This document shows, in pieces, positions 27,741 to 35,713 of a DNA stretch of 64,000 nt (the first letter of the stretch is position 1; each line of letters begins with the position of its first letter). Location: positions 9,238,001-9,302,000 of the forward strand of contig NZ_CP108046.1 of NCBI RefSeq assembly GCF_041435115.1. Direction: 5' to 3'. This stretch comes from Streptomyces sp. NBC_00289 (GTDB lineage Bacteria; Actinomycetota; Actinomycetes; Streptomycetales; Streptomycetaceae). A program made the position numbers and the translations under genes. A model generated the notes under the pieces. The model searched no databases. It worked only from the letters and a program-made list of their open reading frames with translations, and was not told the DNA's origin.

Positions 27741-27821
27741 ACGCCGTGGCCACGAGGCCTTCGGAGGGTCGCCGACAAAACCCGTGGAGGCGCGAGGTCG
27801 GCTCCGCGTACGTTCGACGGC

Positions 27822-28562
27822 ATGGCTGACGAGGGCTTCACGCATCCACGGCTCGCCGCGATCTACGACCCGCTCGACCCCGATCGCGGTGACCTCGACG
27901 CGTACGTCCGCATCGCGGAGGAGCTTCCGGCGCGTCAGGCCCTGGACATCGGCTGTGGGACCGGAGTGTTCGCCCTGCTCCTGGCCGATCGCGGCATCGA
28001 GGTCGTCGGGGTCGACCCCGCGAGGGCCTCCCTCGAAGTGGCGCGAGGCAAGCCGGGCAGCGAACGGGTGCGCTGGATCCACGGTGACGCGACCGGACTT
28101 CCGCCGCTGCGCGTCGACCTGGCCACCATGACGGCGAACGTCGCCCAGGCCATCGTCGATCCACAGGTGTGGCGGGCGACCCTCCGGGGCGCTTGTCGAG
28201 CACTGCGGCCGGGAGGGCTCCTGGTGTTCGAGACCCGGGATCCCGCCCGGAGAGCCTGGGAGGAGTGGGACCGGGAGCGGTCGTACCGCGTGAGCGAGAT
28301 CCGGGGCGTCGGCGCGGTGGAGAGCTGGGTCGAGGTGATCGAGGCGAGTGGACCCCTGGTGACGTTTCGGTGGACCTACGTCTTCGCGGCGGACGGGCAG
28401 GTGCTGACGTCGGACTCGACGTTGCGTTTCCGCGAACGGCACGAGATCGAGGCGGACCTGACCGCCCACGGGTTCGCGGTGGACGACGTGCGTGACGCCC
28501 CTGACCGCCCCGGCCGGGAGTTCGTCTTCCTCGCACGGCGGCCGGCGTCCGGGCGGGTGTGA
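27822..28562 (+). CDS. Class I SAM-dependent methyltransferase
   Basis: A 246-residue methyltransferase. Motif I is LDIGCGTGVFALLLADRG near residue 40, followed by VVGVDPARASLEVARGKPG (acidic loop), GDATGLPPLRVD, and the post-motif LRPGGLLVFETRDPARRAWEEW. The N-terminus (FTHPRLAAIYDPLDPDRGDLDAYV) is that of the small streptomycete UbiE/Tam-like group. The acceptor is unknown; the C-terminal beta strands (VTFRWTYVFAADGQVLTSDSTLRFR) suggest a small-molecule rather than nucleic-acid methylase. A single gene between the broken regulator and a candidate micro-ORF. Confidence 0.87.
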   Translation: MADEGFTHPRLAAIYDPLDPDRGDLDAYVRIAEELPARQALDIGCGTGVFALLLADRGIEVVGVDPARASLEVARGKPGSERVRWIHGDATGLPPLRVDLATMTANVAQAIVDPQVWRATLRGACRALRPGGLLVFETRDPARRAWEEWDRERSYRVSEIRGVGAVESWVEVIEASGPLVTFRWTYVFAADGQVLTSDSTLRFRERHEIEADLTAHGFAVDDVRDAPDRPGREFVFLARRPASGRV

Positions 28563-28681
28563 GACCGGGCGCGGGACGGGAGGGCGACGACCCACCGCGG
28601 TCCCGACTCGGGTCCCCCAACTCACCGACGCCCGGCCCACTCGTCCGGCCCGGCGTCTCCCGAACGAACTGAGGAGCTTCG

Positions 28682-28813
28682 ATGAACGCAGGTTCTGTGC
28701 GCGGTGCGGAGAAGACGGCGGCGGCCACCGGTCCCGGACGGGCGGACGCCGTCGACTTGCTCCCGTTCCCTGTGCCGGACCGCATCCCCACGGCATTCAA
28801 GGCGCGCGGCTGA
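28682..28813 (+). CDS. Candidate 43-residue micro-protein
   Basis: ATG 28682 follows CTGAGGAG with 6-base spacing, one of the better ribosome sites here, and the frame runs 43 codons to TGA 28811-28813. The predicted peptide has a basic, Ala/Gly-rich N-terminal half and ends AVDLLPFPVPD then RIPTAFKARG. I recognise no family. It lies between the methyltransferase and RecQ genes, in an interval (28563-29047) that otherwise shows nothing. It may be chance. Confidence 0.3.
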   Translation: MNAGSVRGAEKTAAATGPGRADAVDLLPFPVPDRIPTAFKARG

Positions 28814-29047
28814 CGCGACACCGAGGCGCCCCGGCAGCGGACCCGGCGGGCGGGTGTCTCGTCGGACGACCGGCGTACGTCCGTCATGGGCTCCCCGGCC
28901 CCGGCGGCCCGCCGCCGAGTTCCGACCAGGGGTGTCCTGCCCACCGCGGCCGGAAGCGACCCGCTGATACGTGTCCCGAGCTGTGGGTACCCATGGCTCG
29001 CCGCGGGCGCTCCCACGCGTCCGCACCGAGCACCAGGGGAGCCTGCC

Positions 29048-30910
29048 ATGGCACGCAAGCAGCCGCGGACCGAGCCGGAACGGGCCACGCGTCTCCAGCA
29101 GATCGCCGCCGACGTGTTCGGCTGGGACTCCCTGCTGCCGGAACAGCTCACCGCCATGCAGTGGGTGCTGGAGGGCGAGGACACCCTCGTGGTGATGCCG
29201 ACCGGGTCCGGAAAGTCCGCCGTCTACCAGGTTCCCGCGCTGATGCTGCCCGGGCCGGTCGTGGTCGTGTCGCCGCTGCTGGCCCTCCAGCGGGACCAGA
29301 TCGCCGGCCTGCCGGACGGTGACCACGCTCCCCGTGCCGTCGCGGTCAACTCCGACCTCGGTGCGACGGCGACGGAGGAGGCCTGGGACGCGGTGCGCCG
29401 GGGTGCGGCCCGGTTCCTGTACCTGTCGCCGGAGCAGCTGGCCAAGGACGAGGTGGTGGAGCGGCTGGCCGGGTTGCGCCCCGCTCTGTTCGTGGTGGAC
29501 GAGGCACAGTGCGTGTCCTCGTGGGGCCACGACTTCCGCCCCGACTACCTGCGCCTGGAGCAGGCGGTACGCCGAGTGGGCGGGCCACCGGTGCTGGCGC
29601 TGACCGCGACCGCCGCCGCACCGGTCCGCAAGGAGATCACCGAGCGGCTCGGCATGCGCCGGCCCCGGCAGATGGTCACCGGCTTCGACCGGCCCAACAT
29701 CAGGCTGGACGTGCGCCGCTTCCTGGACGACGACGACCGGCGCCGGGCCGTGGTCGAGCGGGCCGCGGGCGAGCCCAAGCCGGGCATCGTCTACGCCGCG
29801 ACCCGCAAGGACAGCGAGTTCTACGCGGGCGAACTGGCCGCCCTGGGACTGACCGCCGAGGCCTACCACGCGGGACTGCGCGCCTCCGAACGGACGCGGA
29901 TCCACGACGCCTTCCTGTCCGGCGAGGCCGACGTCGTGGTGGCCACCTCGGCGTTCGGCATGGGCATCGACAAGGAGGACGTACGGTTCGTCCTGCACGC
30001 GTCGCTGCCCGGTTCCCTGGACGCCTACTACCAGGAGATCGGCCGCTGCGGCAGGGACGGGAGCCCGGCCCTGGCCGCCCTGCACCACCGGTCCGAGGAC
30101 ACGGGGATGCAGACCTTCTTCGCTGCCCGCGCGCCGGGCCACGACGCCCTGTCGAACGTGGCCGACGCCGTCCACGACCACCGCGGGGACCCCGCCGACC
30201 TGGACCGGCTGCGCCAGGACACGGGACTGTCCAGGAACCGGGTGACCGCGGCGGTGAACCTGTTGGAGGAGGCCGGCGCCGTCGCCACCGGAGAGGACGG
30301 AGAGGTGCGTCCGGCCCCGGGAGTGTCTCCCGGCCAGGCGGCCGAGCAGGCCGCGGAAGCCGCGCTGGCGCATCGCCGTACCGACCGCACGCGGGTCGAG
30401 ATGGCCCGGGCGTACGCCGAGACGACCGGCTGCAGACGGCGTTTCCTGCTCGGCTACTTCGGCGAGGACTACGAAGCGCCGTGCGGGAACTGCGACACCT
30501 GCGAGGAGGAGCACGCCGGGAGCGAGGACGGCGAGCGGCCCGACCATCCGGCGGCGCACTCCTACCCCGTCGGGACCGAGGTGCGGCACGACCAGTGGGG
30601 CGACGGCACGGTCCTGAGCGAGGACAGGGACCGGATCACCGTCCTGTTCGAACAGGCCGGCTACCGGACGCTCGCCCTGGAGGCGGTGTCCGGGCGCGAC
30701 GACCTGCTCGCGGTGCTGCGCAGACCTGGCGAGAACGGTCGGCCGGCTGACCCGGCGCCGTTTTCGGCGTCCGCCCCAGGGCACCCGGCGCTCAGCGCGA
30801 CGCTGAGGGGAGCGGACCGACGGGCGTGCCCGGCAGGAGCCGGACAGCGAGGCGGAAACACCACCTCGCACCCGGCGGTGTGCCGGCCACCGGAGGCGCC
30901 GCGACCGTGA
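29048..30910 (+). CDS. RecQ-type ATP-dependent DNA helicase with unusual C-terminus
   Basis: A 620-residue superfamily 2 helicase from ATG 29048 (GGGGAGCC upstream). Motif I is MPTGSGKS (~residue 52), motif II is VVDEAQCVSSWGHDFRPDY (DEAQ instead of the usual DEAH), motif III LALTATAA, motifs V-VI VVATSAFGMGIDKEDVRFVLHASLPGSLDAYYQEIGRCGRDG. A RecQ zinc site follows (CRRRFLLGYFGEDYEAPCGNCDTC). There is no clear RQC winged helix or HRDC. Instead residues ~505-560 (VGTEVRHDQWGDGTVLSEDRDRITVLFEQAGYRTLALEAV) look like the small Tudor-like domain at the end of UvrD/PcrA. The last ~55 residues are low-complexity. Likely role: unwinding recombination or repair intermediates. Confidence 0.9.
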   Translation: MARKQPRTEPERATRLQQIAADVFGWDSLLPEQLTAMQWVLEGEDTLVVMPTGSGKSAVYQVPALMLPGPVVVVSPLLALQRDQIAGLPDGDHAPRAVAVNSDLGATATEEAWDAVRRGAARFLYLSPEQLAKDEVVERLAGLRPALFVVDEAQCVSSWGHDFRPDYLRLEQAVRRVGGPPVLALTATAAAPVRKEITERLGMRRPRQMVTGFDRPNIRLDVRRFLDDDDRRRAVVERAAGEPKPGIVYAATRKDSEFYAGELAALGLTAEAYHAGLRASERTRIHDAFLSGEADVVVATSAFGMGIDKEDVRFVLHASLPGSLDAYYQEIGRCGRDGSPALAALHHRSEDTGMQTFFAARAPGHDALSNVADAVHDHRGDPADLDRLRQDTGLSRNRVTAAVNLLEEAGAVATGEDGEVRPAPGVSPGQAAEQAAEAALAHRRTDRTRVEMARAYAETTGCRRRFLLGYFGEDYEAPCGNCDTCEEEHAGSEDGERPDHPAAHSYPVGTEVRHDQWGDGTVLSEDRDRITVLFEQAGYRTLALEAVSGRDDLLAVLRRPGENGRPADPAPFSASAPGHPALSATLRGADRRACPAGAGQRGGNTTSHPAVCRPPEAPRP

Positions 30911-31285
30911 ACCGACGGGACCGAGACAGGTTGATGGCGTCCGAGGTGAGCCGGGCCGGGGCAGCCGTGGCACCGGGCTCCCTCCGGCTGCCGGGCATCG
31001 TGCTGGAGGCGGTGACATCGCCGAACTCCTGCTCGCCGCGGCCCTCGTGGCCACCTGGCGTCCCGGACACAGCCGCCTCGGCACCGGCGTCGCGGTGGCC
31101 GCGACCGACCGGTGGCAGCGCGGCGACGGCGCCGTGAGGGCGACACCGCCGCCCGGTTCCGCGCGGGTGTGAGGGCGTCGTAAGCGCACCGCTGTCTGGC
31201 GTTTTCGCGGGGAAAAGGCGCTTTTCGGCCGACTCGATCCGGGAACCCGGGGCCTGTCCGACCGTACGAGAGACAGGAGCCCGTC
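30911..31285. other. Intergenic with inverted repeat 31212-31226
   Basis: No gene seen in about 375 bases. Near the SDR start there is GAAAAG-GCG-CTTTTC (31212-31226), inside a short run that is richer in A and T than its surroundings; it may be an operator or part of the promoter of the SDR gene at 31286. Confidence 0.4.
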
Positions 31286-32176
31286 GTGGCGGATGAGAGC
31301 AACTCCGCGCAGAACCCGGCCACCCAGCAGCCGCGCCCGGACTTCGCTTCGCAGGACCAGCCCCACCCCGGCTGGACCGGACCGATGGACCCGCCGCCCG
31401 ACCACGGCGAGGAGTCGTACCGCGGCTCCGGCCGGCTGGAGGGCCGTAAGACGGTCATCACCGGCGGGGACTCCGGCATCGGCCGGGCGGTGGCCCTCGC
31501 GTACGCCCGTGAAGGTGCGGACGTGCTGTTCACCCACCTCGACGAGGAGCAGGACGAGGCTCGCGAGACGTGCCGTCTGGTGGAGGACGCGGGCCGTAAG
31601 GCGGTCGCCGTCTCCTGCGACATCCGCGAGGAGGACAACTGCCGGAACCTGGTCGAACGGGCGGTCGCGGAGTTCGGGCGCATCGACGTCCTGGTCAACA
31701 ACGCGGCGTACCAGATGTCGCAGCCGGAGGGCATCGAGGCGATCTCGACCGAGCAGTTCGACCGGGTCATGCACACGAACCTGTACGGCATGTTCTGGCT
31801 CACGAAGTTCGCCCTGCCGCACATACCGGAGGGCGGCAGCGTCATCAACTCCACGTCGGTGCAGGCGTACAAGCCGAGCCCGCACCTGCTGGACTACGCG
31901 ATGACGAAGGGCGCGATCGTCACCTTCACCCAAGGGCTGGCGCAGATGGTCGCGGAGCGCGGCATCCGCGTGAACGCGGTCGCGCCGGGCCCGGTGTGGA
32001 CTCCTCTGATCCCCGCGACGATGCCCGACACGGCGGAGTTCGGCAAGCAGACCCCCTGGGGTCGGCCGGCGCAGCCCGCCGAGCTGGCCCCGGCGTACGT
32101 GTTCCTCGCCTCCGCGGACGCGAGCTACGTCACCGCCGAGATCTTCAACGCGACGGGCGGCACCCCGCTGCCCTGA
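31286..32176 (+). CDS. SDR family oxidoreductase, YghA/YhdF-like general-stress type
   Basis: A 296-residue SDR; GTG 31286 after ACAGGAGCCCGTC. It has the long polar N-terminal extension of this subgroup (residues 1-50, including QDQPHPGWTGPMDPPPDHGEESYRGSGRLEGR). Then TGGDSGIGRA binds NAD(P), VNNAAYQ is the NNAG equivalent, STSV holds Ser and DYAMTK the Tyr/Lys pair. The end is typical: YVTAEIFNATGGTPLP. Relatives in Bacillus and Streptomyces are induced by salt, heat or oxidation. It is followed by a baeRF-like gene, also linked to stress in actinobacteria. I did not find a SigB-type promoter. Confidence 0.88.
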   Translation: MADESNSAQNPATQQPRPDFASQDQPHPGWTGPMDPPPDHGEESYRGSGRLEGRKTVITGGDSGIGRAVALAYAREGADVLFTHLDEEQDEARETCRLVEDAGRKAVAVSCDIREEDNCRNLVERAVAEFGRIDVLVNNAAYQMSQPEGIEAISTEQFDRVMHTNLYGMFWLTKFALPHIPEGGSVINSTSVQAYKPSPHLLDYAMTKGAIVTFTQGLAQMVAERGIRVNAVAPGPVWTPLIPATMPDTAEFGKQTPWGRPAQPAELAPAYVFLASADASYVTAEIFNATGGTPLP

Positions 32177-32595
32177 CGTCCGCCCCCATGCCCTCGGACG
32201 CCCGGCCGGTCGACCCGTGCGCCCGACGGGCCGGTCCCCAGCGTGCTGTGTCGCGTCCACGGCCGGCAGCCGTCCGCCGCGTCCGGCCCCCGCACCTACC
32301 GGCCCTCAGTAGCGCGTCGGCGGGGTGTGGGGGCCGCATCGGGTCGCCGCCCGTACCCCGCACGCCTGCGGGCCCACCGGCCGACTGATCGGTGGTGCCG
32401 GCCTCGGGTGCCTCGTCGTCCGGCACGTCGAACCGCCCACCGGTTCCTCGGCGTGACGACCTCCCGTGCCTAGCGGCGCCGGCGACAGCGCTCCAGGCGC
32501 CGCTTGCCCGACTGCCGGACCGGGGTGGACCGCCGTGTGTCCTCCGCAGTCCTTCGGGCACTCGGCCCGAGAACTGGGACGAAGAAGGAGGAAGC
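32177..32595. other. Intergenic, nothing recognised
   Basis: About 420 bases between the SDR and baeRF-like genes. No gene, palindrome or promoter stood out, apart from the ribosome site GAAGGAGGAAG just before 32596. Confidence 0.5.
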
Positions 32596-33750
32596 GTGCA
32601 TCTTTCATTCCTGCAACCGCTCTTCGACCGCGCGGGCCCGTGGGCCACCGTGTACTTCGGCCCCGACCACAGCGACGAGTCGGGTGCCAAGCGCCATGAG
32701 CTGTCCGTCCGCGAAGCGTGCCGGACGCTGGAGGAGTCGGGGGCGGACGCCGCGACCACGGAAGCGGTGCGCGACGCCCTCACTCGGATCGTGCCCGCGG
32801 AGGACCCGGCGGGCCGCGTGGTCTTCGCCACCGGAGGCGAAGTGGTGCTCAGCCACCGGCTCTCCCGGCGGCCGCGGCGAGAGATCGCCTACTGGGCCCC
32901 GCTTCCCCGGCTGACGCCGCTGCTGGAGCTGTCGGATCGGGATCCGGCCTGCCTCGTCGCGTTCGTCGACCGGACCGGCGCCGACTTCCAGCTCCGGACG
33001 GCGGCCGGCCCGCAGGACGCGGGGCACGTGGAGGGGCGGCAGTACCCCATTCACCGGACGGCTTCCGCCGACTGGTCCGAGCGGCACTTCCAGGCCAAGG
33101 TCGAGAACACCTGGGAGCACAACGCCGGCGAGATCGCGGAGGCGCTGAGCACGGCGTACGAGGAATCCGGAGCCGACCTGGTCGTGCTGGTCGGAGACCC
33201 GCGCGAGCGGCCGTCCGTACACGAGAAGCTTCCCGAGGCGGTCCGCGACGTCACGGTGGAGACCGAACACGGAGGCCGCGCCGCCGGGTCGTCCTCCGCC
33301 GCCCTGGAAGAGGACATCGAGCGCGCCCGGCAGCAGTACGCACGCCGGCGCCTCGACGAGGCCCTCGACCGCTTCCGCGCGGGGCGTGGAGGCACGGGCA
33401 CCGACCGGCCCACCGACGCCGTGGAGGGCGTCCCGGCGCTGGTGGAGGCGGCCCGCGAACACCGCATCGACACCCTGCTCGTACGTCCTGACGGACCGGA
33501 CCTGGGACGGGAGACCTGGGTGGGTGAACGACCCGAGCGGGTGGCCGTGCGCCGCACCGAAGCCGAGACCCTGGGCGAGGGTGATCCGACACCGGTACGT
33601 GCGGACGACGCGCTGCTGCGAGCGGCCGCGGCCACGGCCGCCGACGTACTGGTCGTCCCTCCGCCGGATGAGGACGGTCCGGACATCGACATCCCGACGG
33701 GCGGCCTCGGAGCGCTGCTGCGCTGGACGTACGAGCCGGCCCCTGCGTAA
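32596..33750 (+). CDS. baeRF/Vms1-like protein, Rv2629 family
   Basis: A 384-residue cytosolic protein; GTG 32596 after GAAGGAGGAAGC. It resembles mycobacterial Rv2629 and the bacterial/archaeal eRF1-like (baeRF) group: N-terminal HLSFLQPLFDRAGPWATVYFGPDHSDE, a middle block with AYWAPLPRLTPLLELSDRDPACLVAFVDRTGADFQL and a C-terminal L7Ae-like part (EGVPALVEAAREHRIDTLLVRPDGPDLGRETWVG...LRAAAATAADVLVVPPPDEDGP). eRF1-like relatives such as Vms1 release nascent chains from stalled ribosomes; Rv2629 belongs to the dormancy response. The catalytic Gln/GGQ loop of release factors is not visible. Role here: probably ribosome-linked stress management, by family inference. Confidence 0.8.
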   Translation: MHLSFLQPLFDRAGPWATVYFGPDHSDESGAKRHELSVREACRTLEESGADAATTEAVRDALTRIVPAEDPAGRVVFATGGEVVLSHRLSRRPRREIAYWAPLPRLTPLLELSDRDPACLVAFVDRTGADFQLRTAAGPQDAGHVEGRQYPIHRTASADWSERHFQAKVENTWEHNAGEIAEALSTAYEESGADLVVLVGDPRERPSVHEKLPEAVRDVTVETEHGGRAAGSSSAALEEDIERARQQYARRRLDEALDRFRAGRGGTGTDRPTDAVEGVPALVEAAREHRIDTLLVRPDGPDLGRETWVGERPERVAVRRTEAETLGEGDPTPVRADDALLRAAAATAADVLVVPPPDEDGPDIDIPTGGLGALLRWTYEPAPA

Positions 33751-34153
33751 GGCGGCACGCCGGTAGGCGGCGGGCCGCTCCGGGCCGGGACGCGAAGTCC
33801 CCTGGTCGGGAGCGAGCGGGCAGCCGCCGATGTCGTTGATCAACTCCGCGCATGGGTCACGCGGTGTGACGTTGCGAGGCACCCCGCCCACGGGTGCCCT
33901 CCGCGGCCTGACCGACAGCGGGAGCACCACACCGACGCCACCGCAAAAGATCGTGGGAGACAGGTTTGGACGGTCCCGGGTGCGGGACTTGCCCATCACC
34001 CGGAGGCGCGGTTTCCGAGGAGGTCTGCCGTTCGCGGCGTTCGGAATCGACCCGTCCGCCCGAGATCCCAGGCCGGTCCGCCGCGTGTCCCCCAGGGCCC
34101 GGAAGTGACCCGCCCGTGGTCCGCGAGGAAGCCGGCACAGAGAGGACATCGTC
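33751..34153. other. Intergenic, nothing recognised
   Basis: About 400 bases between two plus-strand genes. An open frame beginning ATG 33830 has no ribosome site and an Arg/Gly-rich product without relatives; I do not accept it. No terminator or operator seen. Confidence 0.45.
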
Positions 34154-34525
34154 ATGTCCGAGAAGGAATCCGAAACGTACGTAGCCCAGCACGACGCCCT
34201 GCCGTTGCCGGACTACGACCACCTTCCGCTGGGCAGCCTTCAGCACCGCATCCGCACGCTCGACGAGCCGGGGCTGCGCACGCTGATCGCCTACGAGGAG
34301 GCACACGGCAACCGGCTCCCCGTCCTGCAGGTGCTCCGGACCAGGCTTCGGGAACTGAGCGAGGGGGCGGAGCCGTCAGGTGGTTCGCCGCTCGCGTCCG
34401 CTCCCGAGCACGCGCCGCCGGCCGACACCGGTTCCCCGGTCTCGCCCGCCACGTCGGGCCCGCCCATGAACCCGCCTTCCCACGGCACACCCGAGAACCC
34501 GGCCCAGCCACGCTCCGCCGGCTGA
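34154..34525 (+). CDS. DUF8129-like small protein
   Basis: A 123-residue protein with GAGAGGACATCGTC before the ATG. The first ~70 residues carry the conserved actinobacterial block LPLPDYDHLPLGSLQHRIRTLDEPGLRTLIAYEEAHGNRLPVLQVLRTRLREL, mostly helical, known as DUF8129. The remaining ~50 are a Pro/Ser/Gly-rich disordered tail. In several actinobacteria this short module occurs in lipid-droplet- or stress-associated proteins; function is not established. No signal peptide or membrane segment. Confidence 0.75.
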   Translation: MSEKESETYVAQHDALPLPDYDHLPLGSLQHRIRTLDEPGLRTLIAYEEAHGNRLPVLQVLRTRLRELSEGAEPSGGSPLASAPEHAPPADTGSPVSPATSGPPMNPPSHGTPENPAQPRSAG

Positions 34526-34649
34526 CCCCCACGGCCCGGTTGTAAGGAACGGGTTCGCGCGCCCGGCGCTCGTGGCGCCGGCGCGGGAGGGCGTCACTTC
34601 TCCGCGGGAGCGGTGCCACCGCCCAGCCGGTCGGCCAGACACGCGTGCG

Positions 34650-35132
34650 CTGCATCGGTGGCCGGAAAACCGGGAGCGACTGTGGGCCGACGACGCCGCG
34701 TTCGCCGCGGCCTTCGCGCACGAGGTCCGCCGCTCCTACCCGTTCGCGCCGTTCCTGGGCGGCCGGGCCGTCACGGACCTGTCCTGGCACGGCGAGCGCG
34801 TGCCCACCGGCGGCATGGTGCTCCTGGACATCCACGGCCAGAACCACGACGAGAAACTCTGGGGCGATCCGTACGCCTTCCGCCCGCAGCGGTTCCTGGA
34901 GTCTCCGGTCGAGCGCGACGAACTGATCCCGCAGGGCGGCGGCGATCCATGAACCGGGCACCGCTGCCCGGGCGAGGGCATCACCATCGGGCTCCTGGAG
35001 GCGCTGGCCGTGCGGGTGGCGCGGCTGGAGTACACGGTCCCGGAGCAGGACCTGCGCATCTCGCTGCGGCGCGTCCCGGCGCGGCCGCAGAGCGGCTTCG
35101 TCGTCACCGACCTGCGGATTCCGGAGGCCTGA
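34650..35132 (+). pseudogene. Remnant of a CYP152-type cytochrome P450
   Basis: Only the C-terminal part of a P450 survives, with no N-terminal ~250 residues. The frame reads LHRWPENRERLW, FAHEVRRSYPFAPFLGGRAV, GGMVLLDIHGQNHDEKLWGDPYAFRPQRFLE and IPQGGGDP, then a TGA at 34950-34952. The same frame continues with TGHRCPGEGITIGLLEAL..., containing the haem-ligand cysteine, to a stop at 35130-35132. The 'IPQGGGD-x-x-TGHRCPGE' wording is specific to CYP152 fatty-acid peroxygenases (alpha/beta hydroxylases). So the gene is truncated at the 5' end and also has an in-frame stop three codons before the haem-loop histidine. It is dead. Confidence 0.85.
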
Positions 35133-35242
35133 AGGCAGCTCTCGCGGCGTTCCCGCGGCCGAGGTCGCCGCGGGACGCGGCCCCGGCACGGCGCCCGGCA
35201 TGACAAGCTGTGGTTCCCACTGCCCGATCTCAGGAGGTCACC

Positions 35243-35485
35243 ATGGCTGCCGAGTCTGCCCCGCAGGACAGTCCCGAACCGGCTGACGCCCCAAGCCCTG
35301 CCCTGGCACCCGACGAGGACGGCCAGTACGACCTGAAGCGCAAGTTCCGCGAGAGCCTGGCGCGCAAGCGTGGTCAGCAGGCGGACGCCGCCGCCCAAGC
35401 CGCGAGCACCGACGCGTCGAAGATCCGCGGCGCGCACGGCCCGGCGTCCAGCCAGCGGTCGTTCCGTCGCAAGAGCGGCGGCTGA
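35243..35485 (+). CDS. DUF5302 family small protein
   Basis: An 80-residue protein; ATG 35243 with CAGGAGGTCACC upstream. An acidic, Pro-rich start is followed by the conserved [35 protein letters not shown] and a basic end [10 protein letters not shown], the pattern of DUF5302, found across Streptomyces. The charged helix and basic tail suggest nucleic-acid or ribosome contact, but nothing is proven. Followed by a clear terminator. Confidence 0.82.
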   Translation: MAAESAPQDSPEPADAPSPALAPDEDGQYDLKRKFRESLARKRGQQADAAAQAASTDASKIRGAHGPASSQRSFRRKSGG

Positions 35486-35529
35486 CACTCACCCCGTCCG
35501 CCTGTGCTCGGAACGCGGCAGCAGCCGGC

Positions 35530-35560
35530 CCGGCCGCCATCCCCCAGGGGTGGCGGCCGG
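35530..35560. terminator. Bidirectional hairpin terminator
   Basis: CCGGCCGCCA (35530-35539) pairs perfectly with TGGCGGCCGG (35551-35560); the loop adds four C-G pairs. It lies between the convergent DUF5302 and M4 protease genes and can serve both. Confidence 0.75.
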
Positions 35561-35713
35561 TCTGTGTCGGACGAGAGGACAGGGCCGCCGTGCAGCGGGC
35601 GACGGCGATGGGCCGCTTGACCACCCGGCCTTCCCCGCCACCTCGCCGTGTCACACAACGGTGTGAGCTCCGGACCGGTTCGCCGGAACGCCACACCGTT
35701 GCCGCGGCGGCGA

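Noticed and set aside
28622..32260. Very long minus-strand open frame (about 1200 codons) opposite recQ and the SDR gene
   Set aside because: High G+C leaves few stops in the antisense frame; no recognisable domain, while the plus strand has clear RecQ and SDR motifs. The same holds for long antisense frames at 1449-3893, 19226-20944 and 38491-40593.
33830..34108. 92-codon frame between the baeRF-like and DUF8129 genes
   Set aside because: No ribosome site, Arg/Gly-rich composition and no recognisable motif.
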